Shown: one piece after another, positions 1 to 7,383 of the stretch
Layout: each line of letters opens with the position of its first letter
Position numbering within the stretch: position 1 is the first letter of the stretch
Assembly: GCF_040096615.1 (NCBI RefSeq)
Contig: NZ_JBBMEJ010000006.1
Location: 1 to 64,000 of the forward strand
From: Blautia_A aquisgranensis
GTDB taxonomy: Bacteria; Bacillota; Clostridia; Lachnospirales; Lachnospiraceae
Length of the DNA: 64,000 nt
Direction of reading: 5' to 3'
The notes under the pieces: generated by a model
The model's input: only the letters and a program-made list of their open reading frames with translations
The model's database searches: none
What the model was told of the DNA's origin: nothing
Program-made: the position numbers and the translations under genes

Positions 1-347
<347 letters not shown>

Positions 348-389
348 AAAAAGCCGAGGAAGCGGGCAGGGCAGATAAGGATCATACAG

Positions 390-527
390 AAGCAAACTTG
401 CTTGTGGACGTATGAGCATTAGCTGACTTGGACATTTGCGAAGCAAATGACATCGAGCAACGTAGTTGCGAGATGACCACCCGCTGGAGTAGCCAACAAA
501 ACAGGCGATGCAGCGAAGCTGCGAGCC
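390..527 (+). other. Array of small triloop hairpins in the rRNA 3' spacer
   Basis: The spacer after 23S holds consecutive perfect mini-hairpins: AAGCA/TGCTT (390-403), CATTTGC-gaa-GCAAATG (433-449), CATC-GA-GCAAC-gta-GTTGC-GA-GATG (451-475) and GGC-GAT-GCAGC-gaa-GCTGC-GA-GCC (504-527). The last two share one plan: an outer stem, a GA/GA internal loop, a 5-bp stem and a GNA triloop. No 5S rRNA sequence is recognisable between the 23S end and thiT. Their function is unknown; RNA processing signals or dispersed repeats are possible. Confidence 0.6.
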
Positions 528-641
528 CGTAAAAAAAGGCTGCACTCGACATGCAGGTTAAAACTTGATTCAAAAATCAAAAAAACGATTAATCATCAAA
601 TAAAACACATGTATGTAGTTTTCAAGCTACAAGGAAAGAGT

Positions 642-690
642 AAACAGGAGAGCGGTTCATATAAATTGAATCTCTTTCCTGTTTTTATAT
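642..690 (+). terminator. Intrinsic terminator of the rRNA operon
   Basis: An imperfect stem pairs AAACAGGA (642-649) with TCCTGTTT (677-684) and is followed by a T-rich tail. It closes the rRNA transcription unit before the thiT promoter. Confidence 0.7.
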
Positions 691-725
691 TTTTCGTCAT
701 ATTTTTTATCCAATATCAGAATATA

Positions 726-754
726 TTTACACCGGTTCATCTATATGCTACAAT
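726..754 (+). promoter_or_regulatory. Sigma-A type promoter of thiT
   Basis: TTTACA (726-731), a 17-nt spacer and TACAAT (749-754). The predicted transcript start lies just before the TPP riboswitch. Confidence 0.6.
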
Positions 755-761
755 AGGCAGA

Positions 762-840
762 ATCAAGGGAGCCTGTCGAGGCTGAGAGGAAGTAAAAACT
801 TCGACCTTTGAACTTGATTTGGGTAATCCCAACGAAGGAG
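762..840 (+). promoter_or_regulatory. TPP (THI-box) riboswitch
   Basis: It carries the conserved CTGAGA (782-787) and the 3' core with ACCTTTGAA, GGGTAATCCCAAC and the closing GAAGG of the thiamin pyrophosphate aptamer. The 3' end of the aptamer runs into AGGAGG (835-840), the likely Shine-Dalgarno region of thiT, which suggests control of translation initiation by ligand binding. It sits directly ahead of a thiamin transporter gene, the classic partner. Confidence 0.93.
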
Positions 841-853
841 GAGACGAAAGAGT

Positions 854-1552
854 ATGTTTAATTTTCTTGTAACTGCCAATGGCGGTTTGACAACAGCTGG
901 ATACGTTGTATCCATTGTAGCAGTTCTGGTACTGGTTGTTCTGGTGGCAATACTGCTTCAAAAAAACACTTCAGCGTTGAAACTTACAACGCAGCAGCTG
1001 GTTACCTGCGCGGTAGCACTTGCACTTGCCTATGTAACTTCTTATATTAAATTATTTAAACTGCCATTTGGCGGTTCTGTAACCTTATTCAGTATGCTGT
1101 TCATTGTACTGATCGGTTACTGGTATGGCGTAAAAGTAGGAATTCTTACAGGGCTTGTGTATGGGATATTTCAGTTTCTTCAGGAGCCATATGTACTTTC
1201 ATTTTTCCAGGTATGCTGTGATTATATTCTGGCATTTGGAGCAATGGGACTTTCCGGATTATTCAGAAATTCAAAAAAATATGGCCTTTTGAAAGCTTAT
1301 ATTGTAGCCATTCTTGCCAGAGGCGCTTTTCACGCATTAGGAGGATATCTGTACTGGATGGATTACATGCCGGACAATTTCCCAAAATCACTGACTGCAT
1401 TATATCCGATCATTTATAACTACAGTTACATTCTTCTGGAAGGAGTACTGACGATTATAGTAATCTCTATTCCGGCAGTATCCAATGCACTGGGAAGAAT
1501 GCGTGCAATGGCAACTGGCGGAAATCGACGCCCTGTGGCAGCAGAAAAATAA
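854..1552 (+). CDS. thiT: Energy-coupled thiamin transporter ThiT
   Basis: A 232-residue integral membrane protein with about six hydrophobic segments, the size and pattern of the ThiT substrate-binding (S) component of ECF transporters. ThiT binds thiamin and works with a shared EcfT/EcfA energising module, which is not encoded here. The family-typical aromatic-rich stretch near residues 175-195 (YPIIYNYSYILLEG) is present. A TPP riboswitch immediately upstream supports the substrate and implies repression when thiamin pyrophosphate is plentiful. The tail after residue 215 is polar and basic. It is monocistronic: a terminator follows at once. Confidence 0.92.
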   Translation: MFNFLVTANGGLTTAGYVVSIVAVLVLVVLVAILLQKNTSALKLTTQQLVTCAVALALAYVTSYIKLFKLPFGGSVTLFSMLFIVLIGYWYGVKVGILTGLVYGIFQFLQEPYVLSFFQVCCDYILAFGAMGLSGLFRNSKKYGLLKAYIVAILARGAFHALGGYLYWMDYMPDNFPKSLTALYPIIYNYSYILLEGVLTIIVISIPAVSNALGRMRAMATGGNRRPVAAEK

Positions 1553-1559
1553 AGATAAT

Positions 1560-1622
1560 AAAAAGGATCGCTTCATCATCTGATATTTATCAGAAGAAAG
1601 ATGCAGGAGATCCTTTTTTTCA
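1560..1622 (+). terminator. Terminator after thiT
   Basis: AAAAAGGATC pairs with GATCCTTTTTTT across a loop of about 40 nt that has its own short stem. The A-tract and T-tract make it usable from both strands, which suits the convergent gene that follows. Confidence 0.75.
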
Positions 1623-1656
1623 TTAAACAGATATAAATTGTGTGGTAAGAAAATAT

Positions 1657-2160
1657 TTACCGATAACATTTTTTGCAGGCAGTATAACCGCGCTGTTTAG
1701 CCTGACTCAAAGTAATTTTCCGGGCACGGTTTGGATTCATATTTCCACAATTTGAAATCCTGTGATATTTTTTGCCTGTAGCAGAGATCCATATAGAGGA
1801 CTGAACCTGTGGTCTGGAAGCTTTTTTGGCCTTTACTGTAATCTGGCAACGTAAAGTATATTTACCGGTTTTGGCATAGATCGTTGTTTTTCCGGTAGAT
1901 CTGGCTGTGATCTTTCCTTTGGAGTTTATGGTAGCAATACGTTTGTTCTGGCTGCTCCATTTGATTTTTCCAGAGGTATTTCTGACTTTTAATGTGGCAG
2001 ATTTTCCAGCGTAGATGGAAAGCTTCTGGCTGCTTAGAGATGGCTTTTTCACAGTGGCGGCAGAAACGGTTGAAACAGTTCCGAGCACCGGAGCTGTGGC
2101 AGGAGCTGTCAGAGAAAGAGACAGCACCAGAATCAGTAAAAATTGCTTCAGTTTTTTCAT
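1657..2160 (-). CDS. Secreted bacterial Ig-like (BIG2) protein with C-terminal Cys motif
   Basis: 167 residues from the ATG preceded by GGAAGGAG; an upstream in-frame ATG (at 2217) lacks a ribosome-binding site. Residues 1-35 are a signal peptide (MKKLKQF followed by a long hydrophobic core). Residues 38-110 resemble a group-2 bacterial Ig fold (LSIYAGKSATLKV, IATINSKGKITARSTGKTTI). The C-terminus ends with a YHRISNCGNMN...GYTACKKCY element, the Ada-like Cys pair motif often seen at the ends of Firmicutes secreted nucleases and surface proteins. It is probably exported, perhaps as a cell-wall or metal-binding protein; no enzyme domain is visible. Confidence 0.75.
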   Translation of the reverse strand: MKKLKQFLLILVLSLSLTAPATAPVLGTVSTVSAATVKKPSLSSQKLSIYAGKSATLKVRNTSGKIKWSSQNKRIATINSKGKITARSTGKTTIYAKTGKYTLRCQITVKAKKASRPQVQSSIWISATGKKYHRISNCGNMNPNRARKITLSQAKQRGYTACKKCYR

Positions 2161-2376
2161 TTGTAAGACTCCTTCCGTGAATAAGTTTATAGTTTCATTA
2201 TAATTAAATAACAACAAAAAACAATAGGAACGCAGGAGTTTCGATAAAATTCGATATAATTAATATATAAAAGTTAAATGAAACAAACCAAAACAACAAA
2301 CAAGACTTTCACATTTGAAGAAGTTGTGCTATGATAAAAAAGCAGAAAAATTTTCTGCGAAAAGGAGAGTAAAGAG

Positions 2377-3252
2377 ATGTCTAAAAAAATCGAAAGAAAT
2401 GATCCGTGCTGGTGCGGAAGTGGAAAAAAATATAAAAAATGCCATGAAGCATTTGATGAAAAAATGGAACTGATGAAAAAGAAGGGATATGCAGTTCTTG
2501 ATCACGATCTGATCAAAACACCTGCACAGATTGAGAAAATCAAAGAGAGTTGTAAGATCAATATTGCAGTGCTTGATTATGTCGCAGAGCATATTGGACC
2601 AGGAGTAACTACACAGCAGATTGACGACTGGGTACATGAAGAGACGGTACGCCATGGGGGAATTCCGGCACCTCTTAATTATGAAGGCTTTCCAAAGAGC
2701 GTGTGTACTTCGATCAATGAGGTTGTATGCCACGGAATCCCGGATGAGGAGATTGTGCTTAAAGAAGGGGATATCGTCAATGTAGATGTATCTACGATCT
2801 ATCAGGGATATTTTTCAGATTCTTCCCGTATGTTTTGTATCGGTAAGGTAAGTCCTGAGAAGGAGAAGCTTGTCCGCGTGACAAAAGAATGCGTAGAGCT
2901 TGGTCTTGAGCAGGTTAAGCCGTGGACTCCAATTGGAAACATGGGAAGTGCCGTACATAAGCATGCAGTTGAAAACGGTTATACTGTTGTAAGAGAAATC
3001 GGCGGTCACGGAGTTGGACTGGAATTTCACGAGGACCCGTGGGTAAGTTACACATCTAAGGAGAATACTGGTGTACTTATGGTACCTGGAATGATCTTTA
3101 CGATCGAACCGATGGTAAACATGGGATCTGATGAGATCTATACAGATGAGATTGACGACTGGACAGTACGCACAGAGGACGGACAACCATCCGCACAGTG
3201 GGAGATCATGGTTCTTGTCACAGAGACAGGACACGAGGTTCTCTGTTGGTAG
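2377..3252 (+). CDS. map: Methionine aminopeptidase type I with N-terminal SEC-C zinc motif
   Basis: A 291-residue enzyme that removes the initiator methionine from nascent proteins. An SEC-C zinc-binding motif opens the protein (DPCWCGSGKKYKKCH, residues 8-22), an extension also found in other Clostridia that probably helps ribosome or chaperone contact. The pita-bread catalytic domain follows with the five metal ligands in family order: Asp in VDVST, Asp in SDSSRMF, His in GGHGVGLEFHEDP, Glu in TIEPMV and Glu in QWEIMVL. A hairpin (2342-2358) sits just before the Shine-Dalgarno AAAGGAGAG. It appears monocistronic. Confidence 0.95.
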   Translation: MSKKIERNDPCWCGSGKKYKKCHEAFDEKMELMKKKGYAVLDHDLIKTPAQIEKIKESCKINIAVLDYVAEHIGPGVTTQQIDDWVHEETVRHGGIPAPLNYEGFPKSVCTSINEVVCHGIPDEEIVLKEGDIVNVDVSTIYQGYFSDSSRMFCIGKVSPEKEKLVRVTKECVELGLEQVKPWTPIGNMGSAVHKHAVENGYTVVREIGGHGVGLEFHEDPWVSYTSKENTGVLMVPGMIFTIEPMVNMGSDEIYTDEIDDWTVRTEDGQPSAQWEIMVLVTETGHEVLCW

Positions 3253-3286
3253 TCCGGAAAAAACGCCAAAATACGCAAAAAAATCC

Positions 3287-3315
3287 TTGCAATACAAACT
3301 TTTCTAGTGTATAAT
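3287..3315 (+). promoter_or_regulatory. Promoter and possible L19 leader of rplS
   Basis: TTGCAA (3287-3292), a 17-nt spacer and a perfect TATAAT (3310-3315). The roughly 75-nt leader up to the rplS start has short self-complementary segments (GATG/CATC near 3333-3374), which could be the autoregulatory L19 leader known in low-GC Gram-positives. I cannot confirm that match by eye. Confidence 0.75.
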
Positions 3316-3395
3316 CAAATATGTTGTGAAAAAAGATGGTCCTCTGTTACCACATGGGTATTAAGAACATCCAGTATAATTAAGGAGAGAAAGAC

Positions 3396-3743
3396 ATGAA
3401 CGAAATTATTAAGAACATTGAGTCTGCTCAGCTGAAAGCAGAAGTACCGCAGTTCCGCGTAGGAGACACAGTAAGAGTACATGCACTGATCAAAGAGGGA
3501 ACACGTGAGCGTATTCAGATCTTCGAGGGTACAGTACTTAAGAGACAGGGCGGAAGCACAAGAGAGACTTTCACAGTAAGAAAGAGCTCCAACGGTGTTG
3601 GCGTTGAGAAGACATGGCCACTTCATTCCCCACACGTAGTTAAGGTTGAAGTTATCCGTCGTGGTAAAGTACGCCGTGCGAAACTGAACTACCTGAGAGA
3701 TCGCGTAGGTAAAGCTGCTAAGGTTAAAGAGCTTGTAAAATAA
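3396..3743 (+). CDS. rplS: 50S ribosomal protein L19
   Basis: 115 residues, the usual L19 length. Family signatures are visible: RVGDTVRVHALIKEG, RIQIFEGTVLKRQGG, RETFTVRKSSNGVGVE, VKVEVIRRGKVRRAKLNYLRD. L19 lies at the 30S-50S interface. The strong promoter, strong ribosome-binding site (AAGGAGAG) and an intrinsic terminator right after the gene make it a discrete, highly expressed unit. Its position before lepB-rbgA-rnhB matches Firmicutes gene order. Confidence 0.98.
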   Translation: MNEIIKNIESAQLKAEVPQFRVGDTVRVHALIKEGTRERIQIFEGTVLKRQGGSTRETFTVRKSSNGVGVEKTWPLHSPHVVKVEVIRRGKVRRAKLNYLRDRVGKAAKVKELVK

Positions 3744-3756
3744 TTTCATATGTGAA

Positions 3757-3796
3757 GAGGCAGGGACAATAACATTTGCTATTGTCCCTCTTTTTA
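3757..3796 (+). terminator. Terminator after rplS
   Basis: A perfect 10-bp stem AGGGACAATA/TATTGTCCCT (3762-3771 with 3780-3789), followed by CTTTTT. Confidence 0.9.
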
Positions 3797-3875
3797 CATC
3801 AGTATGAACGTGAACCGCATTCAGGAACAGACAGAGTTTTTTCCTTAATGGAGCGGTTCGTACAGGGGATAGAAT

Positions 3876-4484
3876 ATGAAATTAAATAAGAAGAAAACAC
3901 TTGACGATCTGAAAGACAGCAGAGCGGTTTCCAAGGCAAGGGAGAGACTTCGGGATGACCGGACAAGAGGAATCGTCAAATGGATATTTGAGATCATTGT
4001 GACAGTTGTTTTTGCCGTGCTTGTGGCAATTTCCGCATTTCAGACAGTGACACTGCAGGAGAGTGCCATGGAGCCTACATATTCTGTAGGAGAGAAATTT
4101 TTTGTAAACAGAGCTGTTTATAAGATAAAATCACCGAAGCGTGGGGATGTGATCGTTTTCCGGACAAGTGTCAGTGATGATGCGGCACTTCATATCCGCA
4201 GAGTGATCGGACTTCCGGGTGAGACTGTTTTGATCAAGGATGGTCAGGTGTACATCAATGGAAAAGTATACGAAGAAAATGGTGCTTATCCGGATATTAC
4301 GAACGCTGGTCTGGCTGACAGCTCGATCACACTGGAAAGTGGAGAATATTTTGTTCTGGGTGATAACCGGAATAACAGCGAGGACAGCCGTTTCAGTGAC
4401 ATCGGAAATATAAATAAGAAATACATTGTAGGAAAACTGTGGTTTACAGTTTCCCCGAAGAGTAAAATCGGATTTGTTAAATAA
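3876..4484 (+). CDS. Signal peptidase I family protein lacking the Ser/Lys dyad
   Basis: 202 residues of the S26A signal peptidase I family: a cytoplasmic N-terminus, one membrane anchor (about residues 40-58), then box B (MEPTYSVGEKFFVNR), box C (KRGDVIVF), box D (RRVIGLPGE) and box E (GDNRNNSEDSRF). In active enzymes the nucleophile Ser immediately precedes the Met of box B and the general-base Lys opens box D (KRVIGLPGD). Here these positions are Ala64 and Arg108, with a Ser at 63 instead. The codons (AGT GCC ATG; CGC AGA) are unambiguous. It sits where Firmicutes normally carry lepB. It is probably an inactive or changed-function paralogue, with an active enzyme elsewhere in the genome. 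Confidence 0.85.
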   Translation: MKLNKKKTLDDLKDSRAVSKARERLRDDRTRGIVKWIFEIIVTVVFAVLVAISAFQTVTLQESAMEPTYSVGEKFFVNRAVYKIKSPKRGDVIVFRTSVSDDAALHIRRVIGLPGETVLIKDGQVYINGKVYEENGAYPDITNAGLADSSITLESGEYFVLGDNRNNSEDSRFSDIGNINKKYIVGKLWFTVSPKSKIGFVK

Positions 4485-4496
4485 ATGAGGTGAATT

Positions 4497-5354
4497 ATGA
4501 ACGTACAGTGGTATCCCGGACATATGACAAAGGCGAAGCGCCAGATGCAGGAAGATATCAAGCTGATCGATCTGATCATTGAGCTTGTTGATGCAAGAGT
4601 TCCGCTTTCCAGCCGTAATCCGGATATTGATGAGCTTGGAAAAAATAAAGCACGCATGATCCTTCTCAACAAAGCGGATCTTGCTGATGAGAAACAGAGC
4701 CGTGCCTGGATGGAATATTTCAAAGAAAAAGGATTTTATGCGGTAAGTATTGATTCCCGGAACAAAGGCTCCATGAAAGCAGTATCCGCAGCGATCACAG
4801 AAGCTTGTAAGGAGAAGACAGAGCGCGACCGGAGAAGAGGAATCAAGAACCGTCCGGTACGAGCTATGGTAGCTGGAATTCCAAATGTCGGTAAATCGAC
4901 ATTTATCAATACTTTTGCCGGAAAAGCCTGTGCAAAGACCGGAAATAAACCAGGTGTGACCAAGGGAAAGCAGTGGATCCGTCTGAATAAGAGTGTGGAG
5001 CTTCTGGATACACCTGGTATTCTCTGGCCGAAATTTGAGGATCAGGCAGTTGGTATGCGTCTTGCATATATTGGTTCGATCAAGGATGACATTCTGAATA
5101 TCGAGGAGCTTGCACTTGGCCTGATCGGATATCTGCAGGAGTTTTATCCGGCAGCACTGACAGAGAGATACAGTCTGGAGGAAGACCAGAAGCCATTGGA
5201 TATTCTTACATCTGTGGCGAAAGCAAGAGGCTGTCTCAAAAAAGGTGAGGAGCTTGATTACGAAAAAGCATCCAGACTTTTGCTGGAGGAATTCCGTTCC
5301 GGTAAGCTTGGCAGAGTTACCCTTGAGTTTCCGGAGAAACGTGAGGAAGCATAA
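4497..5354 (+). CDS. rbgA: Ribosome biogenesis GTPase RbgA (YlqF)
   Basis: A 285-residue circularly permuted GTPase needed for late 50S subunit assembly. The motif order is the permuted one: G4 NKADL (about residue 60), G5-like SIDS, then G1 GIPNVGKST (about 122-130), the G2 Thr in KPGVTKG and G3 DTPGI (about 167). The N-terminus WYPGHMTKA is typical of YlqF. It starts 12 nt after the signal-peptidase-like gene and ends overlapping the first base of rnhB, so the three are probably co-transcribed. Confidence 0.96.
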   Translation: MNVQWYPGHMTKAKRQMQEDIKLIDLIIELVDARVPLSSRNPDIDELGKNKARMILLNKADLADEKQSRAWMEYFKEKGFYAVSIDSRNKGSMKAVSAAITEACKEKTERDRRRGIKNRPVRAMVAGIPNVGKSTFINTFAGKACAKTGNKPGVTKGKQWIRLNKSVELLDTPGILWPKFEDQAVGMRLAYIGSIKDDILNIEELALGLIGYLQEFYPAALTERYSLEEDQKPLDILTSVAKARGCLKKGEELDYEKASRLLLEEFRSGKLGRVTLEFPEKREEA

Positions 5355-6109
5355 TGGAGACAATGAAAGATATCAAGGCGCGTTTTGCGTCAGCAGAAGA
5401 GGGCGATTATGACGCCCTTTTTCAGCACTATGAAAACGATGAGAGAAGCGGTGTACAGAAGCTGATCCAGCAGTACCGCAAAAAGCTGGAAGCTCTGGAA
5501 AAAGAACGTGCACGTACAGAGATCATGAAGGAGTATGAGCACAAGTATGAACACTTGGGTTATCTTTGTGGTATTGATGAAGTTGGAAGAGGCCCTCTTG
5601 CAGGCCCGGTGGTAGCCTGCGCGGTGATCCTGCCAAAAGACTGCGATATTCTCTGGCTTAATGATTCCAAGAAGCTGACAGCCAAAAAAAGAGAAGAACT
5701 TTATGATGTGATCCTGGACGGGGCAGTTTCTGTGGGAATCGGTATGACAAGTCCGGAGCGGATCGATGAGATCAATATTTTACAGGCTACCTATGAAGCC
5801 ATGCGCCAGGCGGTAGGAAAGCTTTCTGTACAGCCACAGCTGCTTCTTAACGATGCGGTTACGATACCGGAGATCACGATTCCGCAGGTGCCGATCATCA
5901 AGGGAGATGCCAAAAGCGTATCCATTGCAGCGGCGAGTATTGTGGCCAAGGTAACGAGAGACCGTATGATGGAGGAATATGATAAAATTCTCCCGGAGTA
6001 TGGTTTTGCATCCAACAAGGGGTATGGATCAGCTGCACATATAGAAGGACTGAAGAAGTACGGGCCAAGCCCGATACACAGAAAGACATTTATCACTCAT
6101 TTTGTATAA
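5354..6109 (+). CDS. rnhB: Ribonuclease HII
   Basis: 251 residues. It cleaves the RNA strand of RNA-DNA hybrids and removes single ribonucleotides from DNA. The catalytic domain starts near residue 72 with GIDEVGRGPLAGPVVACAV (Asp-Glu pair of the active site), continues with NDSKKL, and has the third and fourth acidic residues in the LLNDAV and AASIVAKVTRDRMM segments. The roughly 70-residue N-terminal helical extension is typical of Firmicutes RNase HII. It overlaps the rbgA stop codon by 1 nt (TAATG). Confidence 0.96.
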   Translation: METMKDIKARFASAEEGDYDALFQHYENDERSGVQKLIQQYRKKLEALEKERARTEIMKEYEHKYEHLGYLCGIDEVGRGPLAGPVVACAVILPKDCDILWLNDSKKLTAKKREELYDVILDGAVSVGIGMTSPERIDEINILQATYEAMRQAVGKLSVQPQLLLNDAVTIPEITIPQVPIIKGDAKSVSIAAASIVAKVTRDRMMEEYDKILPEYGFASNKGYGSAAHIEGLKKYGPSPIHRKTFITHFV

Positions 6110-6159
6110 AACAGAAATACAAAAGATACCTACACAGAGAGCAGAAAGGAAAAAAATTT

Positions 6160-6519
6160 CTGGAAGAAAATAAAAGAAAAACGGGCAGCTATTACGAAAG
6201 CCTTGCGGCAGATTTCCTGAAAAAAAGAGGATTACGTATTCTTGAGAGGAATTTCCGCAGCAGAAAAGGCGAGATCGATCTCATTGCCCGTGATGGGAAA
6301 TATCTGGTATTTATCGAAGTAAAATATCGAAAAAATGGTTCCAGCGGAAGCTCTTTTGCAGCAGTCAGGAAAGAAAAACAGCGCACGATCAGTACAGTTG
6401 CGCTGTTTTATCTTATCCGGCATGGATATGGGGATAATGTCTGCTGCCGGTTTGATGTGGTAGGCATTGACGGAAAAGAGATCCACTGGATAAAAAACGC
6501 TTTTGATTTTTGCAGATGA
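6160..6519 (+). CDS. YraN / UPF0102 endonuclease-like protein, CTG start
   Basis: A 119-residue reading frame encoding the UPF0102 fold: KRKTGSYYESLAADFL, the GEIDLIARD motif and FIEVKYRKN, which together form the PD-(D/E)xK nuclease-like core. The open frame between the previous in-frame stop (about 5980) and 6519 has no ATG, GTG or TTG. Known YraN proteins begin M-x-K-(R/K)-x-x-G-x-x-(Y/G)-E. That points to the CTG at 6160, which follows AAAGGA with 9-nt spacing, as the start (read as Met). It lies between rnhB and pgeF, where Firmicutes often keep yraN. The biological role in the family is not established. Confidence 0.8.
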   Translation: MEENKRKTGSYYESLAADFLKKRGLRILERNFRSRKGEIDLIARDGKYLVFIEVKYRKNGSSGSSFAAVRKEKQRTISTVALFYLIRHGYGDNVCCRFDVVGIDGKEIHWIKNAFDFCR

Positions 6520-6537
6520 AAGGGTTGAACACATAAA

Positions 6538-7383
6538 ATGAAAATAAAATGGTATAGAGATAAACAGCTGATGAATGTAAAGGAGAAAGACGGAGTTACA
6601 TGGCTTACATATCCGGATCTTGAGGTGCTTCCGGGAGTGGTACATGGCTTCAGTACGCGTCTTGGTGGCGTCAGTAAGGGAATTTACGAATCCATGAATT
6701 TAAGCTTTACAAGAGGCGATGACGAGGCAGCTGTACGGGAAAACTACCGGAGATTGTCTCAGGCGATGGGTTTTTCCATGGAAGATATCGTTACTTCAGA
6801 TCAGACCCACACGACAAATGTGCGGGTAGTTACAGAAGAGGACAGGGGAAACGGTATTACGAAGCCACGACCATATACGGATGTGGACGGAATGATCACC
6901 AATGTTCCGGGACTGGTGCTGGCAACTTTCTATGCAGACTGTGTGCCGCTTTTCTTTGTGGATCCGGAGCATAATGCTGTTGGCCTTTCCCATTCCGGAT
7001 GGATGGGCACTGTGGGTAAAATAGGAAAAGTAACTGTGGAAAAAATGACAGAAACATTTGGAACAGATCCGTCCAGACTTTATACAGCTATCGGTCCTTC
7101 AATCTGCCAGGACTGTTATGAAGTCGGTGAGGATGTGATTGACCAGTTTAAAGAAGCTTTTGAGGAAAAATACTGGGACGCACTTTTTTGCGAGAAACCA
7201 GATGGGAAATATCAGCTTAATCTGTGGGAGGCTAACAGAAGGATTTTTCTGGATGCAGGCATAAAAGAAGAGCGGATATCCATGCCGGGCATCTGCACCT
7301 GCTGTAATCCGCTCTTTCTTTATTCGCACAGGGCTTCTCACGGCAAACGTGGAAACCTGGGAGCATTTATTACTGTTCGTTGA
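6538..7383 (+). CDS. pgeF: Laccase-domain protein PgeF/YfiH (purine nucleoside phosphorylase family)
   Basis: 281 residues of the multicopper-polyphenol-oxidase-like DUF152 family. Conserved elements are HGFSTRLGGVSKG, TSDQTHTTNV, the metal/active-site set ADCVPLFFVDP with LSHSGWMGTVGKIG, IGPSICQDCYEVG and CTCCNPLFLYSHRASHGKRG. Members have been reported as purine nucleoside phosphorylase/adenosine deaminase and, in E. coli, as a peptidoglycan-editing factor. The second Met (6571) is an alternative start. The 3' end overlaps the convergent prs gene by 14 nt with no terminator between them. Confidence 0.9.
   Translation: MKIKWYRDKQLMNVKEKDGVTWLTYPDLEVLPGVVHGFSTRLGGVSKGIYESMNLSFTRGDDEAAVRENYRRLSQAMGFSMEDIVTSDQTHTTNVRVVTEEDRGNGITKPRPYTDVDGMITNVPGLVLATFYADCVPLFFVDPEHNAVGLSHSGWMGTVGKIGKVTVEKMTETFGTDPSRLYTAIGPSICQDCYEVGEDVIDQFKEAFEEKYWDALFCEKPDGKYQLNLWEANRRIFLDAGIKEERISMPGICTCCNPLFLYSHRASHGKRGNLGAFITVR

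Noticed and set aside
348..850. Possible 5S rRNA after 23S
   Set aside because: None of the conserved 5S segments is present; only small hairpins, a terminator and the TPP riboswitch were found.
2278..2334. 18-codon ATG frame upstream of map
   Set aside because: No ribosome-binding site and overlaps the likely promoter of map.
4131..5363. 410-codon antisense frame opposite the signal-peptidase-like gene and rbgA
   Set aside because: It mirrors two clearly coding genes and encodes a Cys/Phe/Leu-rich sequence with no motif; a codon-bias shadow.
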